NCBI GenBank assembly: GCA_965369705.1
Contig: CBDURF010000001.1
Coordinates: 1 to 64,000, forward strand
Origin: JAGLCY01 sp965369705
Lineage (GTDB): Bacteria > Krumholzibacteriota > Krumholzibacteriia > LZORAL124-64-63
Direction: 5' to 3'
DNA: 64,000 bases
The notes beneath the pieces are model-generated. The model made no database searches and had not been told where the DNA came from. It was given only the letters and a program-made list of their open reading frames with translations. The position numbers were made by a program, and so were the translations under genes. Shown in pieces: positions 17,498-27,700 of this stretch; within the stretch, counting starts at the first letter, position 1, and each line of letters begins with the position of its first letter.

Positions 17498-19566
17498 GGT
17501 ATACAAGAGTCTTTGCCCTCGTGTGCCTGTTGATGGCGGCGGTCGCGGGATCGCCCACCGGGGCGCTCGCCCGAACCCCTCTTGAACCCAGTCCTCCCAA
17601 ATGTCGCCTGCCCGTCGAATGGCTGCCCGGCGGCCCCGGGGAGGCGCTCGGTCCCGCTGACGAGGAATTCCCTCCTCCGCCCAGCGGCGACCGCGGCTAC
17701 GACGTTCTGAGCTATGATCTGGACATCCAACTGTTTCCCGCCGACTGGTCGCTCACCGGACGGGTGGACATCGGTCTGACCGCCCTGGCCGAGGGCCTGA
17801 CCCGGGTCCGGCTCGACCTGGTGGATGATCTGATATGCGACGGCGTTACCTTCCGGGACCGGGAGGCTGCCTTCATCCACCAGGGCGACAGTCTGGTGGT
17901 GACTTTCGATGTTCCCCTGGCGACCGCCCCGGCCGAAACCCTGATCATCCGCTGGCACGGCCGTCCTCCACGGCACGGCAATTTCCTCAGCGGCCTCATG
18001 TTCCGCACCCATGAAAACGGCACGCCCCACGACCCCACCGACGACATGCCCATGATCGCCAACCAGAACCAGCCCTGGTCCGCCCATTCGTGGTGGCCCT
18101 GCAAGGACCACCCCTCGGACAAGGCCCTTTCCAGCCTGACGGTCACGGTGCCCGAGCCCCTTCAGGTCGTCTCCAACGGCGTCCTGCTTTGGGAGGATTC
18201 CCCCGGCCTTGGCCTGCGACGGTTCGCCTGGCGCGAGGAATACCCCATCGCCACCTACCTGATCTCCGTGGCGGCCACCAACTACTCCTCCTGGAGCGAG
18301 GATTGCGTCGTGACCGACGGTGATCCGGTGCATCTGGACTTCCACGTGTTTCCCCAGGACAGGGCCGCCGCCGAGATCGACCTGGCCCCCACCTGCGACA
18401 TGATGGATTTCATGACCATGTTGGTCGGCCCTTATCCCTTCACCGGCGAGAAATACGCGCAGGCCGAAATCAAATGGTACGGTTCGATGGAGCATCAGAC
18501 GGCGACCAGTCTCAGCCAGATCGTCTTCACCGGCAACCGCCGATTCGAACTCGTGGTGATCCACGAACTGGCCCACATGTGGTTCGGCGACAGCCTGACC
18601 CCGGCGGTATGGGCGGACATCTGGCTCAACGAGGGCTTCGCCCGCTACTGCGAAGCCCTGTGGATCGAACACGCCTACGGCGTTCCGGCATACAAGGAGT
18701 TCATGCGCCAGATCGGCCCCGTGGCGCACCCCGACTTTTTCGTGAACGACGGTGTTCTCATCGACCCGGATCCCATCCTGCCCAACATCCTGATCTACGA
18801 CAAGGGAGCCTGGGTCCTGCATATGTTGAGAATGCTGATCGGGGATGACGCCTTCTTCGGATTCCTGGCGGACTACGCCGTGGCTCCGGACCTGGTTCTA
18901 AACAGTGTGACCCTGGTGGACATGATCGGCTTCGCGGAAAAGGCGGCCGGCCGCGACCTGGACGGTTTTTTCAGCCCCTGGGTGGAGACGTCCGCGGTTC
19001 CGGTCGTGAGCTCGTCGGTTTCAACAACAGACGCCAGGCCGGGCGACGGTCGGGTCCAGGTTCGTTTCATCCAGCACCAGAGCCCCCTGTTCGAGCTGGC
19101 GGTGCCGGTCGCGATCCACACCGCCTGTGGAATCCAGCAGGAACTGGCCGTCTTGTCCAAGGGCTCCGAGAGCTTCACGTGGCCGACCGCTTGCCGGGTG
19201 GACTCGGTGTCCGTGGATCCCGACGGCATGGTCCTGATGAAATCCGTGGCGGCCCCCCCACCCGTCCTGCAGGTGGTCGGACCTTGGCCCAACCCCGTTC
19301 CCTCTGTCGGCGCGGAGTTCAGAATCTACCTGACATCAGAACGTGAAGTTACTGTAAAAACGTACGATGCGCGTGGTCGACTCGTAACTGAACAACATCT
19401 GGGACTACTGGCGGCCACCGGGCCCGCAGACGATCCGGATTCCATACCCCACGTCTGGACCTGGTCCGCCGCCACCGGTACGGCCCGAACATCCGCTGGG
19501 GTCTATTGGCTGGATTTCGACGCCGCCGGCACGCGGACCGTCAAGAAACTCACCCTGCTCCACTGA
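17494..19566 (+). CDS. Secreted M1-family metallopeptidase with C-terminal sorting-type domain
   Basis: A 690-residue exported zinc peptidase. Residues 1-26 form a signal peptide (ends GALA). The N-terminal beta domain is followed by a catalytic domain with YGSMEHQ (331-334 replaces the classical GAMEN), HELAH (His357, Glu358, His361) and Glu380 in WLNEGFARY. From about 590 the sequence turns into a beta-sandwich module with GPWPNPVPSVG, VKTYDARGRLV and a final AGVYWLDFDAAG...VKKLTLL pattern, as in FlgD-like and type IX-style sorting domains of FCB bacteria. The GAMEN variation suggests altered exopeptidase preference. It is translationally coupled to the upstream zinc-ribbon gene and nearly touches the convergent amylase gene. 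Confidence 0.93.
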   Translation: MRYTRVFALVCLLMAAVAGSPTGALARTPLEPSPPKCRLPVEWLPGGPGEALGPADEEFPPPPSGDRGYDVLSYDLDIQLFPADWSLTGRVDIGLTALAEGLTRVRLDLVDDLICDGVTFRDREAAFIHQGDSLVVTFDVPLATAPAETLIIRWHGRPPRHGNFLSGLMFRTHENGTPHDPTDDMPMIANQNQPWSAHSWWPCKDHPSDKALSSLTVTVPEPLQVVSNGVLLWEDSPGLGLRRFAWREEYPIATYLISVAATNYSSWSEDCVVTDGDPVHLDFHVFPQDRAAAEIDLAPTCDMMDFMTMLVGPYPFTGEKYAQAEIKWYGSMEHQTATSLSQIVFTGNRRFELVVIHELAHMWFGDSLTPAVWADIWLNEGFARYCEALWIEHAYGVPAYKEFMRQIGPVAHPDFFVNDGVLIDPDPILPNILIYDKGAWVLHMLRMLIGDDAFFGFLADYAVAPDLVLNSVTLVDMIGFAEKAAGRDLDGFFSPWVETSAVPVVSSSVSTTDARPGDGRVQVRFIQHQSPLFELAVPVAIHTACGIQQELAVLSKGSESFTWPTACRVDSVSVDPDGMVLMKSVAAPPPVLQVVGPWPNPVPSVGAEFRIYLTSEREVTVKTYDARGRLVTEQHLGLLAATGPADDPDSIPHVWTWSAATGTARTSAGVYWLDFDAAGTRTVKKLTLLH

Positions 19567-19577
19567 TGCTATCGATC

Positions 19578-22274
19578 CTATCGAATCAGGGTGATCTTAC
19601 CGGACGCCCTCAAGGAACCCGCCTCAAGCAGCCCGATATAAAGGCCGGCGGCGACCTGCCGGCCTCCGTTGTCCCGGCCGGACCAACGGACCTCATGCGG
19701 ACCCGCCGGATAGCTCGTTCGGTCGACGAGAATCTTCACTACGCGTCCGCTCACGTCGTGGACCACCAGGCGCACCGATTCGGCCTGAGGTAGTTGGAAG
19801 GAAAACACCGCGCCGGCGCCGCCTTGCCCGGCGGTGTCTACGGTCAAGGCCAGGGACCCGCCCCCTGCGCCGGGACCCGGATTATCCACTGCCGAAACAC
19901 TGGACAATAGTGCGAACTGGTCCCCGGGATAACCGGAAAGGTCGGGCTCGGAACCCAGGGACCCCGTGATATCCGTTACCGGAGGCAACCACTGATTGCT
20001 CACCTGGCCGTCGGATTCGAGCAGGAACGCAACCACCTTGACGCCGGTGACCTGCCCCACGGTCAGATCGAGGTCGGCCAAGGGCAGATAAATCTCGAAA
20101 CCCGACACGGCGGTAGCTGCCTGGTCCACGGAAGTATCGGTCACACCGCCGGTGTTGCTGTTGTCCAGGGCGACCCTCATCTCGTTCGGGTTGACGCCCC
20201 CCGTCAGCAAACCGTTGCCGCTGTTCACGGTGCCCTGACCACGGTAGGTCTTGACCGCCCCGCCGCCGGTGACCAGAACGTACTGATCGATGTAGATCGT
20301 TCCCGCCCAGGCGTTGGCGAAAACCATCTGGTCGGGTTCAAAGCCGCTATCCAGCCGTAATCCCGTCAGGAGGTCGGGGCCGGCCGGCGGGGGCGACAGG
20401 TTGGAAAGATCCAGAACGTTCTGACCCCCCGAACGGGTGTCGAACAGGATCGCCAGCCCCGTCCCATCGGTGGCCAGGTTGCCGGTAAGTCCCAGAAAGA
20501 GCGAATCTCCGGCGGTCCGGAAAAACATCTGGTCGAGTTCAGACACGTTGTCGCCCAGATGGGTCGGACTGGCCTGGGTCGCCAGCAGGCCGGTGGGTCC
20601 GAATTGGGCGGGAAGGTCGCGGCCGTCCACCAGGGCGACCGGCGGAATGGGTGGCGTCACATCCACGTCAAGCAGGGTGTAACCATAGGGCGCCAGCAGG
20701 ATGGAATAGGCGTCCTTGTTCTGATCGGTGAGATTCGGATGGATGGTCCCGGTGAGCAGGCCCATCACGGTGGTGGAACCGCCGGGAATGCTGAAAGCCC
20801 CCAGGTCCAGCTCAACCACCTGGGACGACCCGCTCACGTTGATGACAACCAGGATCTGCTGATCGTCGTGGCCGCGCACGAAGGACCAGACGACCCCACC
20901 GCTTGCCGGGACAGGACAATAACCGCCCCGCCGCAGGGCGATGTTGCCCCGGCGCGCGGCAATCAATTCGCGGTATGCCTCCAGCAGAGAGCCCGGCACC
21001 CCGTCCTGCTCCTCCACGCTGCGGCCGTCGTGGTCCTGGGAGATCCGTCCGGCAAACACCGTAGGATTCAAAGCGTCGTAATTGGTCATCGGGGGACCGG
21101 CCACGGCGTTCCACTTGAACGGCTCGCGCATGGGGATGTCGGCCGCATCGCCGGGATAGGACGTGTTCTTGGCGCCGCGCATGCCGATCTCGTCGCCATG
21201 GTAGATGACCGGCGGGAAAGGTTGGGTCAGCAGAACCGCGGCGGCGGCCTTGCCCTTGGCGAAATCGTCACCGATCGACGTGGCCAGACGGTCCACGTCG
21301 TGGTCGCCAATGGTCGTCATCAGGGCTCCGTCAACACTGGAGGCGCCCAGGGCCGCGACGGCGGCCGCCATCTGGCTGTACAGGGGTTCGGCGTATTCCC
21401 AGCGCAGGGCGTCGCGGGCCCCGAACTCGAAGGGTTTCGTGAAGGCCGCGTCCATTCCTGCCAGCAGATCAACCCCCTGACTGCCCCAGTCGGCCTGCTC
21501 AGCGAAAACGAACACATCCGGATTCACCCCGCGCAGGGCGTCCCGCCAGGGAGCCCAGAAAGTGTCGATGTGGTAGCCCCAACCGTCGGGGCCGTAGGGG
21601 TAGGTCGCCCAGACGTGGTCCAACCGGTAGCCGTCCAGTCCGTCGGCGAAATCACCGTCGCCGTTCGGATCGAGCCAGTAACTCGCCCAATCGGTCACCA
21701 GATCGACCGGATGGGAATTCCGCAGGTCCCAGTGGATGAAACCCACCTCATCTCCGTTCCAGGTGTTGTAGACCGAGCCCTGGTAGTCGGTGTTCTGGTG
21801 GTCGTAGAAGGCCAGCCAGGAGTCGAAGGTGCTGTTCGGGTGACCGTACGCGTCCTGGAAGTAGATGGTGTCCTGGCTGATCCCGTAGGCGACGAAATCC
21901 ACGAAGACCTTGATGCCCCGCAGGTGGGCAGCCTCCAAAAACGCGGTAAGATCATCCTCGGTCCCGAACCAGGGATTCAACTGGTCGGCCGTACCGTGCT
22001 GATAACCGTGGTAGGCGGGCGAGGGAAAGATGGGATTCATCCAGACCGCGGTGACCCCCAGCGTTTCCAGGTAGTCCAGGGAGTCGATCATGCCGCCGAA
22101 ATCACCGAAGCGGTAGGTGTCGTTGTCCGAGTCGCGCCAGCAGATGGGCATGAAATGATAGAACACCTCATCGGCGATGTCCTGTTGAGCGGCGGATTGA
22201 GCGACCGGCAAGAGGGTGACAGCCAGAAATATCAGCAGAGCGAGGCGATACAGGGACCTGCCGGAAATAGTCAT
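19578..22274 (-). CDS. Secreted GH13 alpha-amylase-family glycosidase with C-terminal modules
   Basis: An exported alpha-glucan hydrolase or transglycosidase of about 898 residues. A signal peptide (1-28, ending QSAA) precedes a GH13 barrel. The nucleophile is Asp219 (DGYRLDH), the acid/base is Glu259 (VFAEQ), and the third acid is Asp326 in IGDHD. After the barrel and its beta domain there is a 230-residue Gly/Asp-rich beta module, then a FlgD-like C-terminal domain (VRLVVHDVSGRVV ... LYIGLLEAG). The start is uncertain: the frame is open to a GTG at 22331 and a TTG at 22301 is possible, but the chosen ATG begins a normal signal peptide. Surface digestion of starch or glycogen is the likely job. 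Confidence 0.92.
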   Translation of the reverse strand: MTISGRSLYRLALLIFLAVTLLPVAQSAAQQDIADEVFYHFMPICWRDSDNDTYRFGDFGGMIDSLDYLETLGVTAVWMNPIFPSPAYHGYQHGTADQLNPWFGTEDDLTAFLEAAHLRGIKVFVDFVAYGISQDTIYFQDAYGHPNSTFDSWLAFYDHQNTDYQGSVYNTWNGDEVGFIHWDLRNSHPVDLVTDWASYWLDPNGDGDFADGLDGYRLDHVWATYPYGPDGWGYHIDTFWAPWRDALRGVNPDVFVFAEQADWGSQGVDLLAGMDAAFTKPFEFGARDALRWEYAEPLYSQMAAAVAALGASSVDGALMTTIGDHDVDRLATSIGDDFAKGKAAAAVLLTQPFPPVIYHGDEIGMRGAKNTSYPGDAADIPMREPFKWNAVAGPPMTNYDALNPTVFAGRISQDHDGRSVEEQDGVPGSLLEAYRELIAARRGNIALRRGGYCPVPASGGVVWSFVRGHDDQQILVVINVSGSSQVVELDLGAFSIPGGSTTVMGLLTGTIHPNLTDQNKDAYSILLAPYGYTLLDVDVTPPIPPVALVDGRDLPAQFGPTGLLATQASPTHLGDNVSELDQMFFRTAGDSLFLGLTGNLATDGTGLAILFDTRSGGQNVLDLSNLSPPPAGPDLLTGLRLDSGFEPDQMVFANAWAGTIYIDQYVLVTGGGAVKTYRGQGTVNSGNGLLTGGVNPNEMRVALDNSNTGGVTDTSVDQAATAVSGFEIYLPLADLDLTVGQVTGVKVVAFLLESDGQVSNQWLPPVTDITGSLGSEPDLSGYPGDQFALLSSVSAVDNPGPGAGGGSLALTVDTAGQGGAGAVFSFQLPQAESVRLVVHDVSGRVVKILVDRTSYPAGPHEVRWSGRDNGGRQVAAGLYIGLLEAGSLRASGKITLIR

Positions 22275-22385
22275 CCCGAGAGAAATGATTGAGGAAACCA
22301 AGCTGACCTGCCTGTTGAGGATGTCTTCCACGGGTGATGCGGATCCCGGTGCACCTGACCTGATGCAATTATAACACAGCGCTGG

Positions 22386-24737
22386 TCAATCCACCGACAC
22401 CAGGGGGGCGAAGCGGGGATTGATGTGCTTGCGGCCGGCCTCGTGGAAATCGACCGTCACCATCATATCGTCGCCCATGCCCTCGACCCGGGCCACCACG
22501 CCGGACCCGAAAATGCCGTGCGACACGGTCTGGCCCTCGTAGAAGGGGGCGTCCTGTACGATCTCCTCGTCCCAGCCGCCACCCGCGGGCCCCACCCGGC
22601 TGGGCCCCGACTGTCCGGGTCCCGACCGCCGGCCCCATTCCTCGGGGCGAACCGGCTTGGACACCGAGTGCTGCCGGGATCCCGCCGAGCGCCGGTTCCG
22701 ACCGACTGGACCGCCGGCCATGCCGCCGCCTGCGCCACTGCCTGCACCGCCGCCTGCGCCGAACAGGGTCCGCGCAATCGGGGCCTGAACCCAGTCTCCG
22801 CTATCCAGATGCCGCCGTTCGATCAAGCCGTCGGGGATCTCGGCCAGGAACCTCGAGGGCAGGCTTTCCTGCCAGACGCCGAAGCGACGGCGCCGGGCGG
22901 CGTGCAGAAGATAGATCCTCTTCTCGGCCCTGGTCATCGCGACGTAGAACAGCCGGCGCTCCTCTTCCAGCCCGGCTTCGTCCTCGGTGCTGTTGATGTG
23001 GGGCAGGATGTCGTCCTCGCACCCGGTAATCACCACCACGGGGAATTCGAGTCCCTTGGCGGTATGGATGGTCATCAGACGGACGACCCCCTCCCCGTCC
23101 ACGATGGTGTCGGGGTCCGAAACCAGGGCCACCTGTTCGAGAAACTGGTCCAGCGGGCCGCCACCCGAGGATTCGTGGAAACTGGCGGCCGCGTTGACCA
23201 GTTCGGCCACATTCTCGTTGCGGGAGCCTGCCGTGTCCGGGTCGTCCATCTCCAGAAAACCCTGGTAGCCGATGTCCTTCATGATCCGCGCCAGGATCTC
23301 GTGTACGGGTTCGCCATCGGCCGCCAGCATCCGCCAGCGCACCGCCATGTCGAAAAAGACCCGCACCCGCCGGCAGGCCGCCGGGGCGATTTCCTGTTCC
23401 AGCAGACCGTCGCGGGCGGCTGTTTCGCCCAAGGTCAGTTCTTCACGGGCAGCCAGGCTGACCAGGCGGCCAACCGTGGTGTCGCCGATCTTCCGTTTGG
23501 GCATGTTGATCACCCGCTGGATGGAGATCAGGTCCGCGGGGTTGGCCACCATCTTCAGGTAGGCCATCAGGTCGCGGACCTCCTTGCGGTCGTAGAAATG
23601 AAGACTGCCCACGATCTGGTAGGGCAGCGAGGCGCGCCGGAGGCCGTCCTCCAGCACCCGGGACTGGGCGTTGGTACGGTACAGGACGGTCACGTCGCCC
23701 CGGACCATACCCGCGCTGGTTTCGGCCCGGATGATGTCCACCAGTCGCGCGGCTTCGTCCTCGTCGTCGAAGAATTCCTCTTCGCACAGGAGGTCGCCCT
23801 CGGCTCCACTGGTCCACAGATTCTTGCCCTTGCGCTGCTTGTTGTGGGCGATGACCGCGTTCGCCGCCTTCAGGATACGCCCGGTGCTGCGGTAGTTCTG
23901 CTCCAGCCGGAAGGTGACCGCGCCGGGGAAAAAATCGTCGAAATCGAGCATGTTCTCGATTCGGGCGCCGCGCCAGGAGTAGATGGACTGGTCATCGTCC
24001 CCCACCACGAACAGGTTGCCGTGCACACAGGTCATGAGCTTGACCAGCACCAGTTGCAGAGGATTCGTGTCCTGGAACTCGTCAACCAAAACGTGCCGGA
24101 ACTTCTGCGCGTACTTGAGCCGGACCGACTCGACCTGCTCCAGCAGATGCACCGTACGCAGGATGAGATCGTCGAAGTCCAGGGCGTTGCACTTGATCAG
24201 GGCCGCCTGGTAGCCCTCGTAGATCGACGCGTATTTCTCGTCGACGAAGGACCTGGCCAGTGATTTCGCCTTGGCCGGATCAAGGTCGTCGTTTTTCCAC
24301 TTGCTGACCACCGAGCGGGTTGCGTTGGGTGTGAACTGCTTGGGATCGATGTTCAGGTCGGCCATGACCTGCTTGAGCAGGCGCTTGCTGTCGTCGGTGT
24401 CGAAGATCGAGAACCCGGGCTGGATGCCGATGTGCGCCCCGTCGGAGCGCAGGATCTTCAGACCGGTGGCGTGGAAGGTGCCGATCCAGAAGGGTACGTC
24501 CCGACCGTCCAGGCTGCGGGCCACCCTTTCCTTCATCTGTTTCGCGGCCCGGTTGGTGAAGGTGAAGGCCAGGATCTCGCCGGGGTACACGTTCTTTTCG
24601 GCCATCAGCCAGGCCACGCGCGTGGTCAGGACCCGGGTCTTGCCGCTTCCGGCCCCGGCGACCACCAGCACCGGGCCGTCCGGGGCGGTCACCGCGGCGG
24701 ACTGGGCGTCGTTCATCTGGTCGAGGATGTCGTTCAA
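22386..24737 (-). CDS. pcrA: UvrD/PcrA-type superfamily 1 DNA helicase
   Basis: An ATP-driven 3'-5' DNA helicase of 783 residues used in nucleotide excision repair, mismatch repair and clearing of stalled forks or RNA polymerase. Walker A is AGAGSGKT (about 27-34), motif Ia AFTFTNRAA, motif II DEFQDTNP, motif III GDDDQSIYSWRGA, motif IV EQNYRSTGRIL and motif VI VAMTRAEKRIYL. A Gly-rich linker (around 690-705) leads to the C-terminal tudor-like domain (HGIFGSGVV) that contacts RNA polymerase in PcrA and UvrD. The start is TTG with GGAG five bases upstream. It follows tamB by 21 bases on the same strand and may share its transcript. The choice between uvrD and pcrA as a name is arbitrary. Confidence 0.95.
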   Translation of the reverse strand: MNDILDQMNDAQSAAVTAPDGPVLVVAGAGSGKTRVLTTRVAWLMAEKNVYPGEILAFTFTNRAAKQMKERVARSLDGRDVPFWIGTFHATGLKILRSDGAHIGIQPGFSIFDTDDSKRLLKQVMADLNIDPKQFTPNATRSVVSKWKNDDLDPAKAKSLARSFVDEKYASIYEGYQAALIKCNALDFDDLILRTVHLLEQVESVRLKYAQKFRHVLVDEFQDTNPLQLVLVKLMTCVHGNLFVVGDDDQSIYSWRGARIENMLDFDDFFPGAVTFRLEQNYRSTGRILKAANAVIAHNKQRKGKNLWTSGAEGDLLCEEEFFDDEDEAARLVDIIRAETSAGMVRGDVTVLYRTNAQSRVLEDGLRRASLPYQIVGSLHFYDRKEVRDLMAYLKMVANPADLISIQRVINMPKRKIGDTTVGRLVSLAAREELTLGETAARDGLLEQEIAPAACRRVRVFFDMAVRWRMLAADGEPVHEILARIMKDIGYQGFLEMDDPDTAGSRNENVAELVNAAASFHESSGGGPLDQFLEQVALVSDPDTIVDGEGVVRLMTIHTAKGLEFPVVVITGCEDDILPHINSTEDEAGLEEERRLFYVAMTRAEKRIYLLHAARRRRFGVWQESLPSRFLAEIPDGLIERRHLDSGDWVQAPIARTLFGAGGGAGSGAGGGMAGGPVGRNRRSAGSRQHSVSKPVRPEEWGRRSGPGQSGPSRVGPAGGGWDEEIVQDAPFYEGQTVSHGIFGSGVVARVEGMGDDMMVTVDFHEAGRKHINPRFAPLVSVD

Positions 24738-24758
24738 GGCTGCTCCATCAGGGAAGGG

Positions 24759-27700
24759 TCAATATTCGAAACGGTATTTGAGATCAAGATTGTAGGTCGA
24801 CTCACCCTGGTTCTCGTCGATGCGCCGCCGGACCTCCGACTGCAGAAGCAGATGCTGGTTGATCTGGTACTCCACGATGAAATCGCGGTCGTCCTGCCGG
24901 ATGCCCTGGGCGTATTTGAGGTACAGGTCCGAGCCGATGTACTTGCCCACGCCGATCAAGGGGTCCAGGCCCGGATTCCCGGTTTCGCTTTGGCGTTGGA
25001 TCTGATCGATCTCGAAGGTATCGAAGATGTCGAGTTCCCGGGCGATCTCCCTTTCGACGATGTTGAAGCCCGCGGCGATCGAGGTGTTGGCCAGCCGGGC
25101 GGAATCGCCTTCGGGCGAGGCGTGGGGTTCGAGGCCCACCAGCATGCGCTGGATGGCTTCGCGGGAATATCCGCGTTCCGACGTGAACTGGATGTCCGGG
25201 CCGGACAGGGGACCGGTGACGTGAACGCCGATGATCTCGATGATGCTGTTGCTCGAGTGCTGGCTGCGCATACGGTATTTCGTCACGGCGTCCAGATCGA
25301 CTCGCGGGTCGAATCCCAGTTCACTGCTGAAATCCAGGCGCCCCCGCTGAACCTCGAAATTATTGTTGAAGACGATCAGGCGTCCGGAGTTGACATCCAG
25401 GGAGCCCCGCAGATAGAGCCCTTCTTCGCTGCGAATCAGGTCGAGATCGCCCCCCATGAAGAGTTCCAGTTCACGATTGATTATGGTGGCCACCCGCGGC
25501 TGGGCGTGAAGACGCAGGTCCGCCAGCCAATCGGGGGCCACCGTGGCCCCCAGGGGATCATTCCCGCCTCCGCTCTCGCTGAAACTCCCCACGTAGCGGG
25601 CCTTGATGATCTCCAGGTCGCCGCTGAACTTGGGCACCAGGGTCCTGTCCGGGCCCACCGCCACGCTGGTCAACCGTCCGCCCTCTCCACTGACGATCAC
25701 CGCCAATTCGGGAATGGAGGCCACCAGGAAACGGTCCAGATCCATCTCGATATCGAAGGATTTCATCTCCAGCCCGTTGAACCGGACCAGGCCCTCCCCC
25801 ACGAAGGTGCCGCGCAGACCCTCGTTGCCCCGGATGTTGAAGACCTTCAGCTCGTCGCCCCGGAAGATGCCGTCGAGGGAGACCTCGTGGTAGACCTCCT
25901 GGAGATTCCGCAGGACAAAACCGGCGTCTCTGACCTCCAGGGTTCCCTGGTAGAGGGGATGTTCCAGCGGCCCGGAGATGATGACGTGGGCGCCGAAGGT
26001 GCCACTGGTGGTGATGAACGCGTTGGTGGCCTGGGCCAGGGGTCCCAGGCTGCTGCCCCAGGGAATGTCCACCTGCATGAAGAAGGGTCTGTCCAGGGGC
26101 GAGGTGGGCTCGTTCATCAGATCCAGAACGAGGGGAATCTCGATCCGGCCGGTCATGACGAGATCCTTCTTGCGGCCCATGAGATCGCCCAGGACCATCG
26201 ACTTGTTGTCGACCCATACCTCGCTGGACAATTCGTCGAAGTGGAGCCAATGGACGTGGAAGGGCGCGCTGTGGAGTTGGCCCCGGATCAGGGGTTCGCG
26301 GACACTGCCGGCCACGCGCAGGTTCCCGTTGAAGCGACCCGCCAGTCGGTCAAGGGCGGGCAGGGCGAACTGGTCGAGGAAGGCCCAGTCGCCCTCGGTG
26401 ATCTCCAAGTCGAGATCCAGATCGGCCCCGGCCCAGTAATCCTCGACGCCTGCCCCTGGGTCCGACACCGTCCCCTCGCCCGTGACCCGGCCGAAATTCG
26501 TCCGCAGGTCGAGTTCCTGGAAATCGATGACGCCCTCGCTGAAACCAGCCGTCACATGCAGGGAGTGCACGTCGGCCAGGACGAAGGGAGCATCCAGGAG
26601 GTCTGCGGTCAAATTGACCTGCGGTGACGCTGGTTCGCCTCCCACCACGATGTCCGCGGTCATCCGGCCGGCAAGGTCGTGCTCGGTTCGGATGAAGGGA
26701 TTCAGCAGGCCGAGGTCGAAACTCTCCAGCTGCAGGGTGCCCGCCACCACCTCGTCCCGCTCGAACAGGCCGCTGACGGAAATGGCGCCCTGGTCCGAGG
26801 CGAGCCGCATCCCCGGCAGCGAAAAATGGCCGCTCCCCACGGAGAAGCGCACGGTCTCGTCGATGGCCCAGCGGGTGCCCTCCAGGTCCACCTGGAATTT
26901 TTCCACCTGGATTTGACTGACCGAGTCCGCGTAGTCCGCCTGGAAACGGAGGAAGATGCTGGTGTCACCCAGGTCCGTTCGGAAGGAATCGACCCGGGCG
27001 CTGGCCGGACCGGCCGTTCCCCACAGGCTGAAATCGCCGAAGGGAACGTCGCCGAGGGAAAAGTCCCGACCGTCGATGCCGGCTGTGATCATCTGCTCGC
27101 CCAGGAGGTCGTCCACCACCAGGGCGACCTCGGCGGATCCGGCGCCCAGCGGGCCCAGGCCGAATTCATACAGGTTGACCCAGCCCGCGAAGGACAGGGC
27201 GTCCAGCGGGCCCTTCACCGCACCCTGACCGTTAAGGCGACCCGTGGTGGGCGGCAGGCGCCAATCCGGCGGCAGCGTGCCGATGTCCTCGGAGTTGATG
27301 CTCACGTAACCGTCGAATACCCCGGCGGTGTCCGACACCCCCTCAAGCATGCCGTGAAGGTTGCGGTACATGATCTCGATCCGGTTGAAGAACACCGAAT
27401 CCCCGACCGCGATCACGTCCACGTAGCAGGTATCGAAGGGCATGATCTCGATGAAGCCGTCGTTCAGCACACCGGTGACTCGGGTCCATTCGGGCAGGTC
27501 GGTATGCTCGATGCGCAGTCGGCCGGTTCCACCGGTGCGGGGCATCTCCTCTTCGCCGGGCACCAGACCCTTGGCCATGTCCACGTCCCGGACGTCCCCC
27601 TCCAGCACGAAGGAGACAGACAGTTCGTTCCGGATGTCGAACCGTCCCCGGCCCTCGAAGCTCGCCCCGTTGATGTTGCCGATCATGTCTTCGAGCAGAA

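Noticed and set aside
19551..19593. CACCCTG and CAGGGTG inverted repeat across the convergent M1/amylase junction as a two-way terminator
   Set aside because: The arms are 7 bases with a 28-base loop and no T-run on either side; too weak to call.
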